DNA from: 2-02-FULL-62-14 sp035632555
Lineage (GTDB): Bacteria; Nitrospirota; Nitrospiria; Nitrospirales; Nitrospiraceae
Length of the DNA stretch: 10,135 bases
Direction: 5' to 3'
NCBI GenBank assembly: GCA_035632555.1
Contig: DASQGO010000026.1
Span: 1 to 10,135 of the forward strand
Of this stretch, positions 4,558-10,135 are shown piece after piece; position 1 is the first letter of the stretch, and every line of letters starts with the position of its first letter. The position numbers and the translations under genes are program-made. The notes beneath the pieces are model-generated. The model searched no databases, had not been told where the DNA came from, and was given only the letters and a program-made list of their open reading frames with translations.

Positions 4558-5136
4558 TTGCGAGTCATTGTCGGACTCGGCAATCCCGGCGACCGATACG
4601 CACGTACCCGCCACAATATCGGCGCCCGTGTCATCGAACGGGCGTCCGCTCAATGGTCCATCCCCCTGAAGTCTTCCGGATCGGCCCGCCTGGGCACGGG
4701 CCGGGTCGGGCCGGCCGAAATCGCCCTTGCGATTCCAAACACCTGGATGAATCAATCAGGAACGGCCGTCGCGGAGTTGCTCGTGCGGCTGGGGTGCGTG
4801 CCTCAGGACCTGACGGTCGTCCATGACGATCTGGACATGGAACCGGGCCGGTTGCGTTTGAAGCGGAGCGGAGGGGCTGGCGGGCATAACGGCGTGGCCT
4901 CCATTATAACGGAGCTGAGCAGCGATCAATTCGGCCGGTTGAAAATCGGCATCGGGCGCCCGGCACCTGGAACGGATTCTGCGGACTATGTGCTGGAGCC
5001 GCTGGCAAAGGACGAAGCAACTGTGCTCGAAGCCAGCGTGGATCAGGCAGTGCAGGCGCTGGAATGTCTGTTCGTGGAAGGTTTGGATGCCGCCATGAAC
5101 AAGTTCCATGTCAGGGGACCGGAGGTGCAAGAGTAG
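4558..5136 (+). CDS. pth: Peptidyl-tRNA hydrolase
   Basis: Pth cleaves the ester between the peptide and tRNA in drop-off peptidyl-tRNAs, recycling tRNA. The 192-aa protein has the full set of active-site motifs: GLGNPG (N9), TRHNIG (catalytic H19), PNTWMNQSG (N65), HDDLD (D90) and GGHNG (N111), corresponding to E. coli N10, H20, N68, D93 and N114. The start is a TTG two bases after the rplY stop, with a purine-rich GGAAGAAAAG stretch just upstream inside rplY. No downstream ATG would keep the N-terminal GLGNPG motif, so TTG is required. The rplY-pth pairing is a common bacterial arrangement, and both act on the ribosome/tRNA cycle. Confidence 0.95.
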   Translation: MRVIVGLGNPGDRYARTRHNIGARVIERASAQWSIPLKSSGSARLGTGRVGPAEIALAIPNTWMNQSGTAVAELLVRLGCVPQDLTVVHDDLDMEPGRLRLKRSGGAGGHNGVASIITELSSDQFGRLKIGIGRPAPGTDSADYVLEPLAKDEATVLEASVDQAVQALECLFVEGLDAAMNKFHVRGPEVQE

Positions 5137-5138
5137 TC

Positions 5139-6230
5139 ATGGGACTGTGTTGCGGCATGATCGGTTTGCCGAACGTCGGGAAGACGACTGTCTTCAATGC
5201 CTTGACCGGTGGCGGGGCGCTGGCGGCCAATTACCCGTTTGCAACTGTGGACCCCAACACCGGCATCGCGCCGGTGCCAGATCCGCGCCTGACGAAGCTG
5301 ACCGAAATCTTCAAGTCGAAGAAAACCACGCCGGCCACGCTCGAAGTCCGTGACATTGCCGGGCTGGTCGAGGGGGCCAGCAAGGGCGAAGGGCTCGGCA
5401 ACCAGTTTCTCGGACACATCCGCGAAGTGGACGCCCTGCTGCACGTCGTCCGGTGTTTCCAGGGAACCGATGTCGTGCACGTGAGCGGAGGCGTGGACCC
5501 GCTGCGCGATATCGGCGTCATCGAAACCGAACTCATGCTGGCCGACCTGGAAACGCTCGAGCACCGGAAGCAAAAGGTCGAAAAGAAGGTGCGCGCCGGC
5601 GACAAAAAAGCGGCGGCTGAGATGGCCTTCGTGCAGCGCGTGATGGAACTGCTCGATAAGGGCGAATGGCTGGGCAACCTGCCCTACACGCCGGAAGAAC
5701 GGGCCATTCTTGATGAATGCCAGTTGCTGGCGGCCAAACCGGTGCTGTTCGTCGCCAACGTGTCAGAGGGGCCGAATGCCGATGACGCCATGGTCAAGAC
5801 GGTCAGGGAGTTCGCCGAAAAACGCGGCGCGCGGGTCGTCACGATCTGCGGCCAGCTCGAAGCGGAACTCTCCACGCTTCCCGAAGAGGAACGGGCGGAC
5901 TATCTGAAAGGCATGGGCCTGGCCGAATCCGGCCTGGTCCGTCTCACACGCGAAGCCTACCAGCTTCTCAGGATCATGACGTTTTTCACCGCGGGGGAGC
6001 AGGAATCGCGGGCCTGGCCGATCCTGGAAGGGACCAAGGCGCCGCAGGCAGCGGGCAAGATCCACTCCGACATGGAGCGCGGGTTCATCCGCGCCGAGGT
6101 CTACCATTATAATGACCTCCTGGCCTGCGGGTCGGAGGCCAAGGTGAAGGAAAAGGGCCTGTTCAGGCTGGAAGGCAAGGACTACATTATGAAAGAAGGG
6201 GATATCGTCTTCTTCAGATTCAATGTTTAG
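5139..6230 (+). CDS. ychF: Redox-regulated ATPase YchF (OLA1 family)
   Basis: YchF is a ribosome-associated TRAFAC-class P-loop protein that hydrolyses ATP rather than GTP. The protein is 363 aa, the standard size. It shows the P-loop GLPNVGKTT (9-17), G3 DIAGLVEGASKGEGLGNQFL (72-91), and NVSE (207-210) in place of the GTPase NKxD, the change that shifts specificity to ATP. Between them is the charged coiled-coil insertion (about 135-175). A C-terminal TGS domain follows (TFFTAGEQESRAW... to the conserved MKEGDIVFFRFNV end). The start at ATG 5139, two bases after the pth stop, has GGAGG at 5120-5124; the frame is open further upstream, but that would overlap pth. The order pth-ychF is widely conserved. 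Confidence 0.96.
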   Translation: MGLCCGMIGLPNVGKTTVFNALTGGGALAANYPFATVDPNTGIAPVPDPRLTKLTEIFKSKKTTPATLEVRDIAGLVEGASKGEGLGNQFLGHIREVDALLHVVRCFQGTDVVHVSGGVDPLRDIGVIETELMLADLETLEHRKQKVEKKVRAGDKKAAAEMAFVQRVMELLDKGEWLGNLPYTPEERAILDECQLLAAKPVLFVANVSEGPNADDAMVKTVREFAEKRGARVVTICGQLEAELSTLPEEERADYLKGMGLAESGLVRLTREAYQLLRIMTFFTAGEQESRAWPILEGTKAPQAAGKIHSDMERGFIRAEVYHYNDLLACGSEAKVKEKGLFRLEGKDYIMKEGDIVFFRFNV

Positions 6231-6236
6231 CCTGGT

Positions 6237-6266
6237 TTGACAGCCTATTTGGCGCTGTGCTAGCTT
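6237..6266 (+). promoter_or_regulatory. Sigma70-type promoter of the rpsF-ssb-rpsR operon
   Basis: TTGACA (6237-6242) is a perfect -35. TAGCTT at 6261-6266 is the best -10, after an 18-bp spacer and preceded by TGC, making an extended -10. Transcription would start near 6273 and leave a leader of about 77 bases. Confidence 0.6.
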
Positions 6267-6275
6267 CCACCCACT

Positions 6276-6324
6276 GCATCGTCTTAGACGATGCGCTTAT
6301 CCCTCGCTCCGGACCATGATCCGG
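6276..6324 (+). promoter_or_regulatory. Structured leader of rpsF, candidate S6:S18 autoregulatory site
   Basis: Two hairpins lie between the promoter and the rpsF start. GCATCGTC (6276-6283) pairs perfectly with GACGATGC (6287-6294) over TTA, right at the expected 5' end. CCGGA (6309-6313) pairs with TCCGG (6320-6324) over CCATGA. rpsF leaders in many bacteria bind the S6:S18 complex through an RNA structure with a CCG motif. CCG occurs here in the second hairpin, but I cannot show that the known fold forms. The first hairpin is not followed by a T run. Confidence 0.45.
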
Positions 6325-6349
6325 GGCCTTTGACCAGGAGGATGACTGC

Positions 6350-6718
6350 ATGCAGCTCTACGAGTCCATCTATATTGTCCGTCCGTCGCTGTCCGACGAC
6401 GACACGAATCAACTCATCGAAAAGATAAAAGGGCTGCTTGAAAAAGCGGGCGCGCCGCTGCTCATTCTTGAAAACTGGGGCAAGAAGAAGCTGGCCTACG
6501 AAATCAAGCGGGAGCGACGCGGGACCTTCGTGTATATGCATTTCAAGGCGGCGGGGAATGTCGTGGGTGAGCTTGAGCATGCCTACCGGCTTGAGGACTC
6601 CGTGCTGAAGTTTCTGACCGTCCGTCTCGAACATCCGCCGGCTCCGAAGGCGGCGTCGGTAACGCCGACGGCGATGGGACAGGCGCAGCCCAGGGAGTTC
6701 GAGCGTGACCGGGTTTAA
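6350..6718 (+). CDS. rpsF: 30S ribosomal protein S6
   Basis: S6 is a small-subunit protein that pairs with S18 on the platform of the 30S particle. The 122-aa frame starts MQLYESIYIVRPSLSDDD, the typical first strand, followed by a helix (NQLIEKIKGLLEKAG). It then has ENWGKKKLAYEIKRERRGTFV, the family core strands, and FKA...ELEHAYRLEDSVLKFLTVRL to finish the ferredoxin-like fold near residue 96. The tail after that is proline/alanine rich and variable. AGGAGG (6336-6341) lies 8 bases before the ATG; a closer out-of-frame ATG at 6342 is ignored. Its last 14 bases overlap ssb, so translation is coupled. Confidence 0.95.
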   Translation: MQLYESIYIVRPSLSDDDTNQLIEKIKGLLEKAGAPLLILENWGKKKLAYEIKRERRGTFVYMHFKAAGNVVGELEHAYRLEDSVLKFLTVRLEHPPAPKAASVTPTAMGQAQPREFERDRV

Positions 6719-7103
6719 CAAGGTCATTCTGATCGGCAACCTGACGAAGAATCCGGAGCTGCGCTACACGCCAAACGGCACCCCGGTGGCCAGTTTCGGG
6801 CTGGCGGTGAACCGCAAGTATCGTCAGGCCGAGGACTTGAAGGAAGAAGTCTGTTTCGTGGATATTGTCGTGTTCGGCAAGCAGGCCGAGCATTGCGGGC
6901 AGTATCTCAGCAAGGGCAACGGCGTCATTGTGGACGGCCGGCTGCAGCAGCGGCGCTGGGAAACGGAAGACGGGCAGAAGCGCAGCAAGCACGAGGTGGT
7001 GGCACAGACCGTCACTTTCCTGCCGAAGCGTCAGGAGGCGGGTGGCGGCGAGCATGCGGCGGCGGAGGAGGCTCCCGGGTTCGAGGAAGAGCCGCAGGGA
7101 TAG
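6705..7103 (+). CDS. ssb: Single-stranded DNA-binding protein
   Basis: SSB coats single-stranded DNA in replication, repair and recombination. The 132-aa frame has the OB-fold through about residue 107: FNKVILIGNLTKNPELRYTPNG, then VASFGLAVNRKYR, VCFVDIVVFGKQAEHCGQYLSKGNGVIVDGRL and a final VVAQTVTFLPKR strand. The start is GTG at 6705, inside the end of rpsF. The tail is short (about 25 residues), acidic and glycine/alanine rich, and ends FEEEPQG. It lacks the D-D-x-I-P-F type tip through which bacterial SSBs recruit partner enzymes. The following frame does not restore that tip. Either this is a specialised lineage form or a second SSB elsewhere carries the tip. Position between rpsF and rpsR is the classic arrangement. 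Confidence 0.93.
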   Translation: MTGFNKVILIGNLTKNPELRYTPNGTPVASFGLAVNRKYRQAEDLKEEVCFVDIVVFGKQAEHCGQYLSKGNGVIVDGRLQQRRWETEDGQKRSKHEVVAQTVTFLPKRQEAGGGEHAAAEEAPGFEEEPQG

Positions 7104-7133
7104 GTCGGACTTTTTGGACGAGGAGGAGCGCGC

Positions 7134-7367
7134 GTGGAACGAGGAGGCGGAAGATTATTTCAGCGGCGGCGGCAATGCCGCTTTTGCGTGGACAAGACGC
7201 CGATCGACTTCAAGGACATCGGGTTGTTGCGGAATTTTCTGACGGAGCGGGGCCGGATTGTCCCGCGCCGGGTCTCCGGCAACTGCCTTGGACATCAGCG
7301 TGACCTGACGATCGCGATCAAGCGGGCGCGCACGATCGCCATGCTGTCGTTCGCGGAAGAGTACTGA
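7134..7367 (+). CDS. rpsR: 30S ribosomal protein S18, zinc-motif form
   Basis: S18 binds S6 and the central domain of 16S rRNA. The 77-aa protein has the normal core: IDFKDIGLLRNFLTERGRIVPRRVSG, then HQRDLTIAIKRARTIAMLSF. C15 and C18 (CRFC) with C51 and H54 (GNCLGH) make a possible zinc site, as in the cysteine-containing S18 paralogues of many bacteria. The start is GTG 7134, preceded by AGGAGG at 7121-7126. The tail after SFAEEY is brief. rplI, which often follows rpsR, is absent here; a terminator-like hairpin comes next. Confidence 0.93.
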   Translation: MERGGGRLFQRRRQCRFCVDKTPIDFKDIGLLRNFLTERGRIVPRRVSGNCLGHQRDLTIAIKRARTIAMLSFAEEY

Positions 7368-7368
7368 G

Positions 7369-7390
7369 CCGGGGCGGCCACGCCCGGTTT
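7369..7390 (+). terminator. Weak rho-independent terminator-like hairpin after rpsR
   Basis: CCGGGGCG (7369-7376) pairs with CGCCCGG (7381-7387) with one bulged G over a GCCA loop, followed directly by TTT. The T run is short, so termination may be partial. It begins two bases after the rpsR stop. Confidence 0.5.
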
Positions 7391-7417
7391 GACTTGGCGA
7401 GCGGTTCTGTGTATATC
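7389..7417 (+). promoter_or_regulatory. Sigma70-type promoter of the DUF177-rpmF-plsX-fabH cluster
   Basis: TTGACT (7389-7394) and TATATC (7412-7417) are separated by exactly 17 bp. The -35 overlaps the T run of the preceding hairpin. Predicted start of transcription is near 7424, which argues against translation from the TTG at 7394 and for the ATG codons at 7448 or 7454. Confidence 0.62.
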
Positions 7418-7447
7418 GATCGCATTCCAGCAACTGGCCTCGCGGTG

Positions 7448-8035
7448 ATGCCCATGGCCTTGCCGGTCCTCCACCTCATCGAGATTCCGCACGAAGGGCT
7501 GAGTCTTTCCTGCGACGTGCAGGCGGACGACCTGGCGCTGGGTCCGGAGGACGTCCGGATTCCCGGCGGGTTGGCCATGTCGGTGAATGCCGTCAAGGCC
7601 GGCGCCGTGGTACACGTGACCGGAACGCTGAGCGGGACCGCGCGCCGGCAATGCGTCCGATGCCTGAAAGAGTATGATGACGCGCTGTGGCTGCCGCTCG
7701 TCGGCGAGTACCATCGCGACACGGATCTGAAGGGCAAGCCGGCCGGCCGGGAATCGTCGGAGCGGTCCGGCGAAGACACGGACGACGATGTCTACGTCTA
7801 TACGGGCGAGGAGATCGAGCTCGGGGGAATGCTCAGAGAGCACGTGATCCTGGCGACGCCGATGCAGCCGCTCTGTCACGAGGATTGCCGGGGGCTCTGC
7901 CCGGTGTGCGGGCAGGACTTGAACCTGCGGCAGTGCGAATGCCGGGAACAGCAGATTCAGTCGCCGTTTGCCGTGCTGAAGAAGTTACGCGAAACGATAC
8001 CGGCACAATCGAAACGAACCACGAAGATGAAGTGA
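7448..8035 (+). CDS. yceD: DUF177 / YceD family ribosome-biogenesis protein
   Basis: YceD-family proteins are encoded next to rpmF across bacteria and are linked to 23S rRNA and large-subunit maturation; plant relatives act in plastid 23S rRNA accumulation. Features seen are a hydrophobic N-terminal strand pattern (PVLHLIEIPHEGLSL), the CVRC motif followed by a conserved acidic segment (EYDDALWLPL), an acidic middle (SGEDTDDDVYVYTGEEIEL), and the family signature C-x3-C-x3-LCPVCGQDLN, then C-x-C. The C-terminal PFAVLKKL is also typical. The start is uncertain: the frame is open from TTG 7394, but that lies in the promoter. GTG 7445, ATG 7448 and ATG 7454 remain, none with a strong ribosome-binding site; 7448 gives 195 aa. 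The stop is 9 bases before rpmF. Confidence 0.88.
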   Translation: MPMALPVLHLIEIPHEGLSLSCDVQADDLALGPEDVRIPGGLAMSVNAVKAGAVVHVTGTLSGTARRQCVRCLKEYDDALWLPLVGEYHRDTDLKGKPAGRESSERSGEDTDDDVYVYTGEEIELGGMLREHVILATPMQPLCHEDCRGLCPVCGQDLNLRQCECREQQIQSPFAVLKKLRETIPAQSKRTTKMK

Positions 8036-8044
8036 GGAGCGACC

Positions 8045-8236
8045 ATGCCAAATCCGAAACATCGACACTCCAAATCGCGGCGCGACATGCGGCGGGCCCA
8101 GTGGCGGAAAAAGAAATCCTCGGCGCCCGGTCTGTCCGTGTGCCCGCAGTGCCACGAACCGAAGCTGCCCCATCAAGTCTGCCTGAATTGCGGGACCTAT
8201 AAAGGGACCGCGGTCATCGCCGTCGAGGAATCCTGA
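8045..8236 (+). CDS. rpmF: 50S ribosomal protein L32, zinc form
   Basis: L32 is a small component of the large subunit. The 63-aa sequence starts MPNPKHRHSKSRRDMRRAQW, the hallmark basic N-terminus, and has CPQC (33-36) and CLNC (46-49), a four-cysteine zinc ribbon. The remaining GTYKGTAVIAV matches the family end. GAGGAG at 8034-8039 precedes the ATG and overlaps the end of the upstream gene. The yceD-rpmF-plsX order is among the best-conserved links between translation and lipid synthesis. Confidence 0.95.
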   Translation: MPNPKHRHSKSRRDMRRAQWRKKKSSAPGLSVCPQCHEPKLPHQVCLNCGTYKGTAVIAVEES

Positions 8237-8244
8237 GCGGTTAT

Positions 8245-8261
8245 CGACCGGACGTCGGTCG
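8245..8261 (+). other. Perfect hairpin between rpmF and plsX
   Basis: CGACCG (8245-8250) pairs with CGGTCG (8256-8261) over GACGT, in the 46 bases between the two genes. No T run follows, so it is not a standard terminator. It may tune plsX translation, which has no evident Shine-Dalgarno sequence. Confidence 0.4.
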
Positions 8262-8282
8262 GAGCGCGGTGCGGCACCCACG

Positions 8283-9305
8283 ATGAAGATCGCTGTTGAC
8301 GCGATGGGCGGTGACCACGGGCCCGCTCCTGCGGTCGAAGGCGCCATCCAGGCGGCGCAGGAATTCGATGTCGGCGTCATTCTGGTGGGCGACGAAGCCC
8401 GGCTTCGGGACCAGCTCACGCACTGCAGGGATCCCCGCATCACCGTTCATCACGCTCCGCAAGTTGTCGGCATGCACGAATCGCCGGCGCAAATCGCCAG
8501 AAAAAAGCGGGATTCCTCGATCTGGATCGCCACAGAACTGGTTCAATCCGGAGGGGCGCAGGCGGTCGTCAGTTCCGGCAATACCGGCGCCAGCGTCGTC
8601 TCGGCGATTTTCCTGCTGGACCGGATCAAGGGCGTGGAGCGGCCGGCGATTGCGACGACGCTGCCGACCCTGACCGGAACCGCCGTGATGCTGGATGTGG
8701 GGGCCAACGTGGATTGCACGGCGAGTCAGTTGCTTCAATTCGGAATCATGGGGCACGAATATGCCAAAGATCTCTACGATAAACCCGCTCCCCGCGTCGG
8801 TCTTCTGAGCATCGGCGAGGAGGACAGCAAGGGCAACGAGGTCACCAAAGAGGCGCTGAAACTGCTCAAGGGCAGCGCGATCAACTTCATTGGCAACGTC
8901 GAAGGGCGGGACGTATACAGCGGCGCGGCCGACGTGATTGTCTGCGACGGGTTCATCGGCAACGTGGCGCTGAAGATCTCCGAGGGGCTGGCGGAAACGA
9001 TCAAGAAACTGTTGATGAAGGAAGTTGCCGGATCGTTTTTGGGCAGGCTCTCGTATCCGTTCATCGCCGCTCCGCTGCTCGCGCTCAAGCGGAAAACCGA
9101 TTATGCCGAATTCGGCGGGGCGCCCCTGCTGGGGGTCAACGGCGTCAGCGTTATCGCGCATGGCCGGTCTTCCGCCAAAGCCATCAAGAATGCGATCCGG
9201 CAGGCCAAGAGCATGGTGGACCGGCGTGTGATCGAGAACATCCGGCGCGACATCGAAGAGAGCATTGCGGGGAACCGCCCGGCGGCGCAGGGGGAATCGG
9301 CGTGA
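8283..9305 (+). CDS. plsX: Phosphate acyltransferase PlsX
   Basis: PlsX converts acyl-ACP to acyl-phosphate, the donor used by PlsY in the first step of phospholipid synthesis; it is a peripheral membrane enzyme. The 340-aa protein begins MKIAVDAMGGDHGP, the diagnostic start. It contains SSGNTGA (97-103), the LLDVGANVDC-type motif (here MLDVGANVDCTASQLLQF), and near the C-terminus LLGVNGVSVIAHGRSSAKAIKNAI, all standard. Length is normal. The ribosome-binding site is weak (GCGGTGCGGCACC upstream). The final codon overlaps the fabH GTG, so the two enzymes are translationally coupled. Confidence 0.96.
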   Translation: MKIAVDAMGGDHGPAPAVEGAIQAAQEFDVGVILVGDEARLRDQLTHCRDPRITVHHAPQVVGMHESPAQIARKKRDSSIWIATELVQSGGAQAVVSSGNTGASVVSAIFLLDRIKGVERPAIATTLPTLTGTAVMLDVGANVDCTASQLLQFGIMGHEYAKDLYDKPAPRVGLLSIGEEDSKGNEVTKEALKLLKGSAINFIGNVEGRDVYSGAADVIVCDGFIGNVALKISEGLAETIKKLLMKEVAGSFLGRLSYPFIAAPLLALKRKTDYAEFGGAPLLGVNGVSVIAHGRSSAKAIKNAIRQAKSMVDRRVIENIRRDIEESIAGNRPAAQGESA

Positions 9306-10135
9306 GGGCGAAAATATCCGGAACCGGCTCCTACGCGCCCGAGCGCGTGTTGACCAACGCCGATCTCGAGCGGATGGTCGAGACATCGGACGAATGGATC
9401 GTCGAGCGCACCGGCATCCGCGAGCGCCATCTCGCCGCGCCGGGCGAAGCCTGCTCTGATCTCGGCACCAGGGCCGCCGAACGTGCGCTGGAAGCCGCCG
9501 GTGTGGCGGCTTCCGACCTGGACATGATCCTCGTTGCCACGTGCACGGGGGATGCGCCGCTGCCGTCCACGGCCTGCCTGATCCAGCACCGCCTTGGGGC
9601 GACGAAGGCGGCCGCCTGCGATATTGGCGCGGCCTGCTGCGGGTTCGTCTATGCGCTGGCGGTCGCCGACGCCTATGTGAAGACCGGCCTGCGCCACGTG
9701 CTCGTGATCGGTTCCGAGGTCATGTCTTCGATCACCAACTGGAAGGACCGCAACACCTGCGTGCTGTTCGGCGACGGGGCCGGCGCGGCCGTGCTCAGCG
9801 CCACGAAGGAGGACCGAGGCATTCTGTCTTCGCACCTGCATTCGGACGGCTCGCTCTGGAACCTGATCTGCGTGCCGGGCGGCGGATCGCGGATGCCGCC
9901 GACCGAGAAAATGCTGGCCGACGAGCTGCAGTATATCAAGATGAAGGGAAACGAAACGTTCAAAGTGGCGGTCAAGACGCTGGAGGAATCCGCCCGCGAG
10001 GCGCTGAAGGCAAACGGGCTGACTGTGGCGGACCTCGACGTCTATGTGCCCCACCAGGCCAATGCGCGGATCATCAGGGCCGTGGCGACACGGTTGGAAC
10101 TGCCGATGGACAAGGTGGTGCTGAACGTGGACCGG
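9302..10135 (+). CDS. fabH: 3-oxoacyl-ACP synthase III (FabH), 3' end outside window
   Basis: FabH condenses acetyl-CoA with malonyl-ACP to start type II fatty acid synthesis. 278 codons are present of the usual 310-330. The start is GTG 9302, overlapping the plsX stop (GTGA). Motifs seen are ISGTGSYAPERVLTN at the N-terminus, ETSDEWIVERTGIRERH, the nucleophile C112 in AACCGFVYAL, and VPHQANARI with H251. The third catalytic residue, an asparagine, is expected just beyond the window in the NxxRYGNTS block, which is beginning (LNVDR). A second cysteine follows the nucleophile (C113), where E. coli has alanine. That does not affect the call. The frame is open to the last base. Confidence 0.95.
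   Translation, partial: MRAKISGTGSYAPERVLTNADLERMVETSDEWIVERTGIRERHLAAPGEACSDLGTRAAERALEAAGVAASDLDMILVATCTGDAPLPSTACLIQHRLGATKAAACDIGAACCGFVYALAVADAYVKTGLRHVLVIGSEVMSSITNWKDRNTCVLFGDGAGAAVLSATKEDRGILSSHLHSDGSLWNLICVPGGGSRMPPTEKMLADELQYIKMKGNETFKVAVKTLEESAREALKANGLTVADLDVYVPHQANARIIRAVATRLELPMDKVVLNVDR

Noticed and set aside
6306..6324. Terminator for ychF in the gap before rpsF
   Set aside because: The two hairpins lie downstream of the promoter and neither is followed by a T run.
8241..9386. Long minus-strand open frames opposite plsX and fabH (also opposite prs)
   Set aside because: They mirror GC-rich host genes in which stop codons are rare on the complementary strand; the plus-strand frames have clear family motifs.
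1..10135. CRISPR array or tandem repeats
   Set aside because: No regularly spaced repeats were seen; the only repeats found are the element ends, its duplication and local hairpins.

Overview
The host DNA is GC-rich and holds a compact, one-directional set of bacterial housekeeping genes: ispE (3' end), prs, rplY (long CTC type), pth, ychF, rpsF, ssb, rpsR, a DUF177/YceD gene, rpmF, plsX and fabH (5' part). Gene order and protein style suggest a Nitrospira-like bacterium (Nitrospirota). That assignment is inference from memory of such genomes, not a database match.

Region 1 (1-382) is the C-terminal part of ispE. Region 2 (383-2598) is a 2,216-bp insertion with lower GC than its surroundings. 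It is bounded by imperfect terminal inverted repeats (13 of 16 outer positions match, both starting GGT) and flanked by a perfect 9-bp direct repeat, CATCCGACG, at 374-382 and 2599-2607. It encodes an IS1-type DDE transposase with visible D66, D139 and E203, so it reads as a complete IS1-family element. Its cargo is unusual: two divergently transcribed coiled-coil proteins that share a sequence block, one of them with a winged-helix-like C-terminus; a stretch of about 320 bp without a protein gene that is full of inverted repeats and carries a complete tRNA-like cloverleaf with anticodon ACT and encoded CCA; a hairpin that buries the transposase ribosome-binding site; and a small Cys/His protein co-transcribed behind the transposase. 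This element is the part of the window most likely to be an undescribed system.

Region 3 (2608-6230) is prs, driven by its own promoter just outside the element, then rplY, pth and ychF, with the last three almost touching. PRPP synthesis, ribosomal 5S-binding protein L25, peptidyl-tRNA recycling and the YchF ATPase are thus coupled. Region 4 (6231-7367) has a strong promoter, a structured leader, then rpsF-ssb-rpsR, the classic S6/SSB/S18 operon. The SSB lacks the usual DDDIPF-type tip. Region 5 (7369-10135) starts with a terminator-like hairpin overlapped by a new promoter and continues with the conserved DUF177-rpmF-plsX-fabH cluster, which links ribosome biogenesis to the start of phospholipid and fatty acid synthesis. 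fabH runs off the window.

If the direct repeat is a true target duplication, the empty site can be read directly. ispE originally ended three codons after the target, at a TGA that overlaps the -35 box of the prs promoter. The element therefore landed in the last codons of ispE and left both genes functional.
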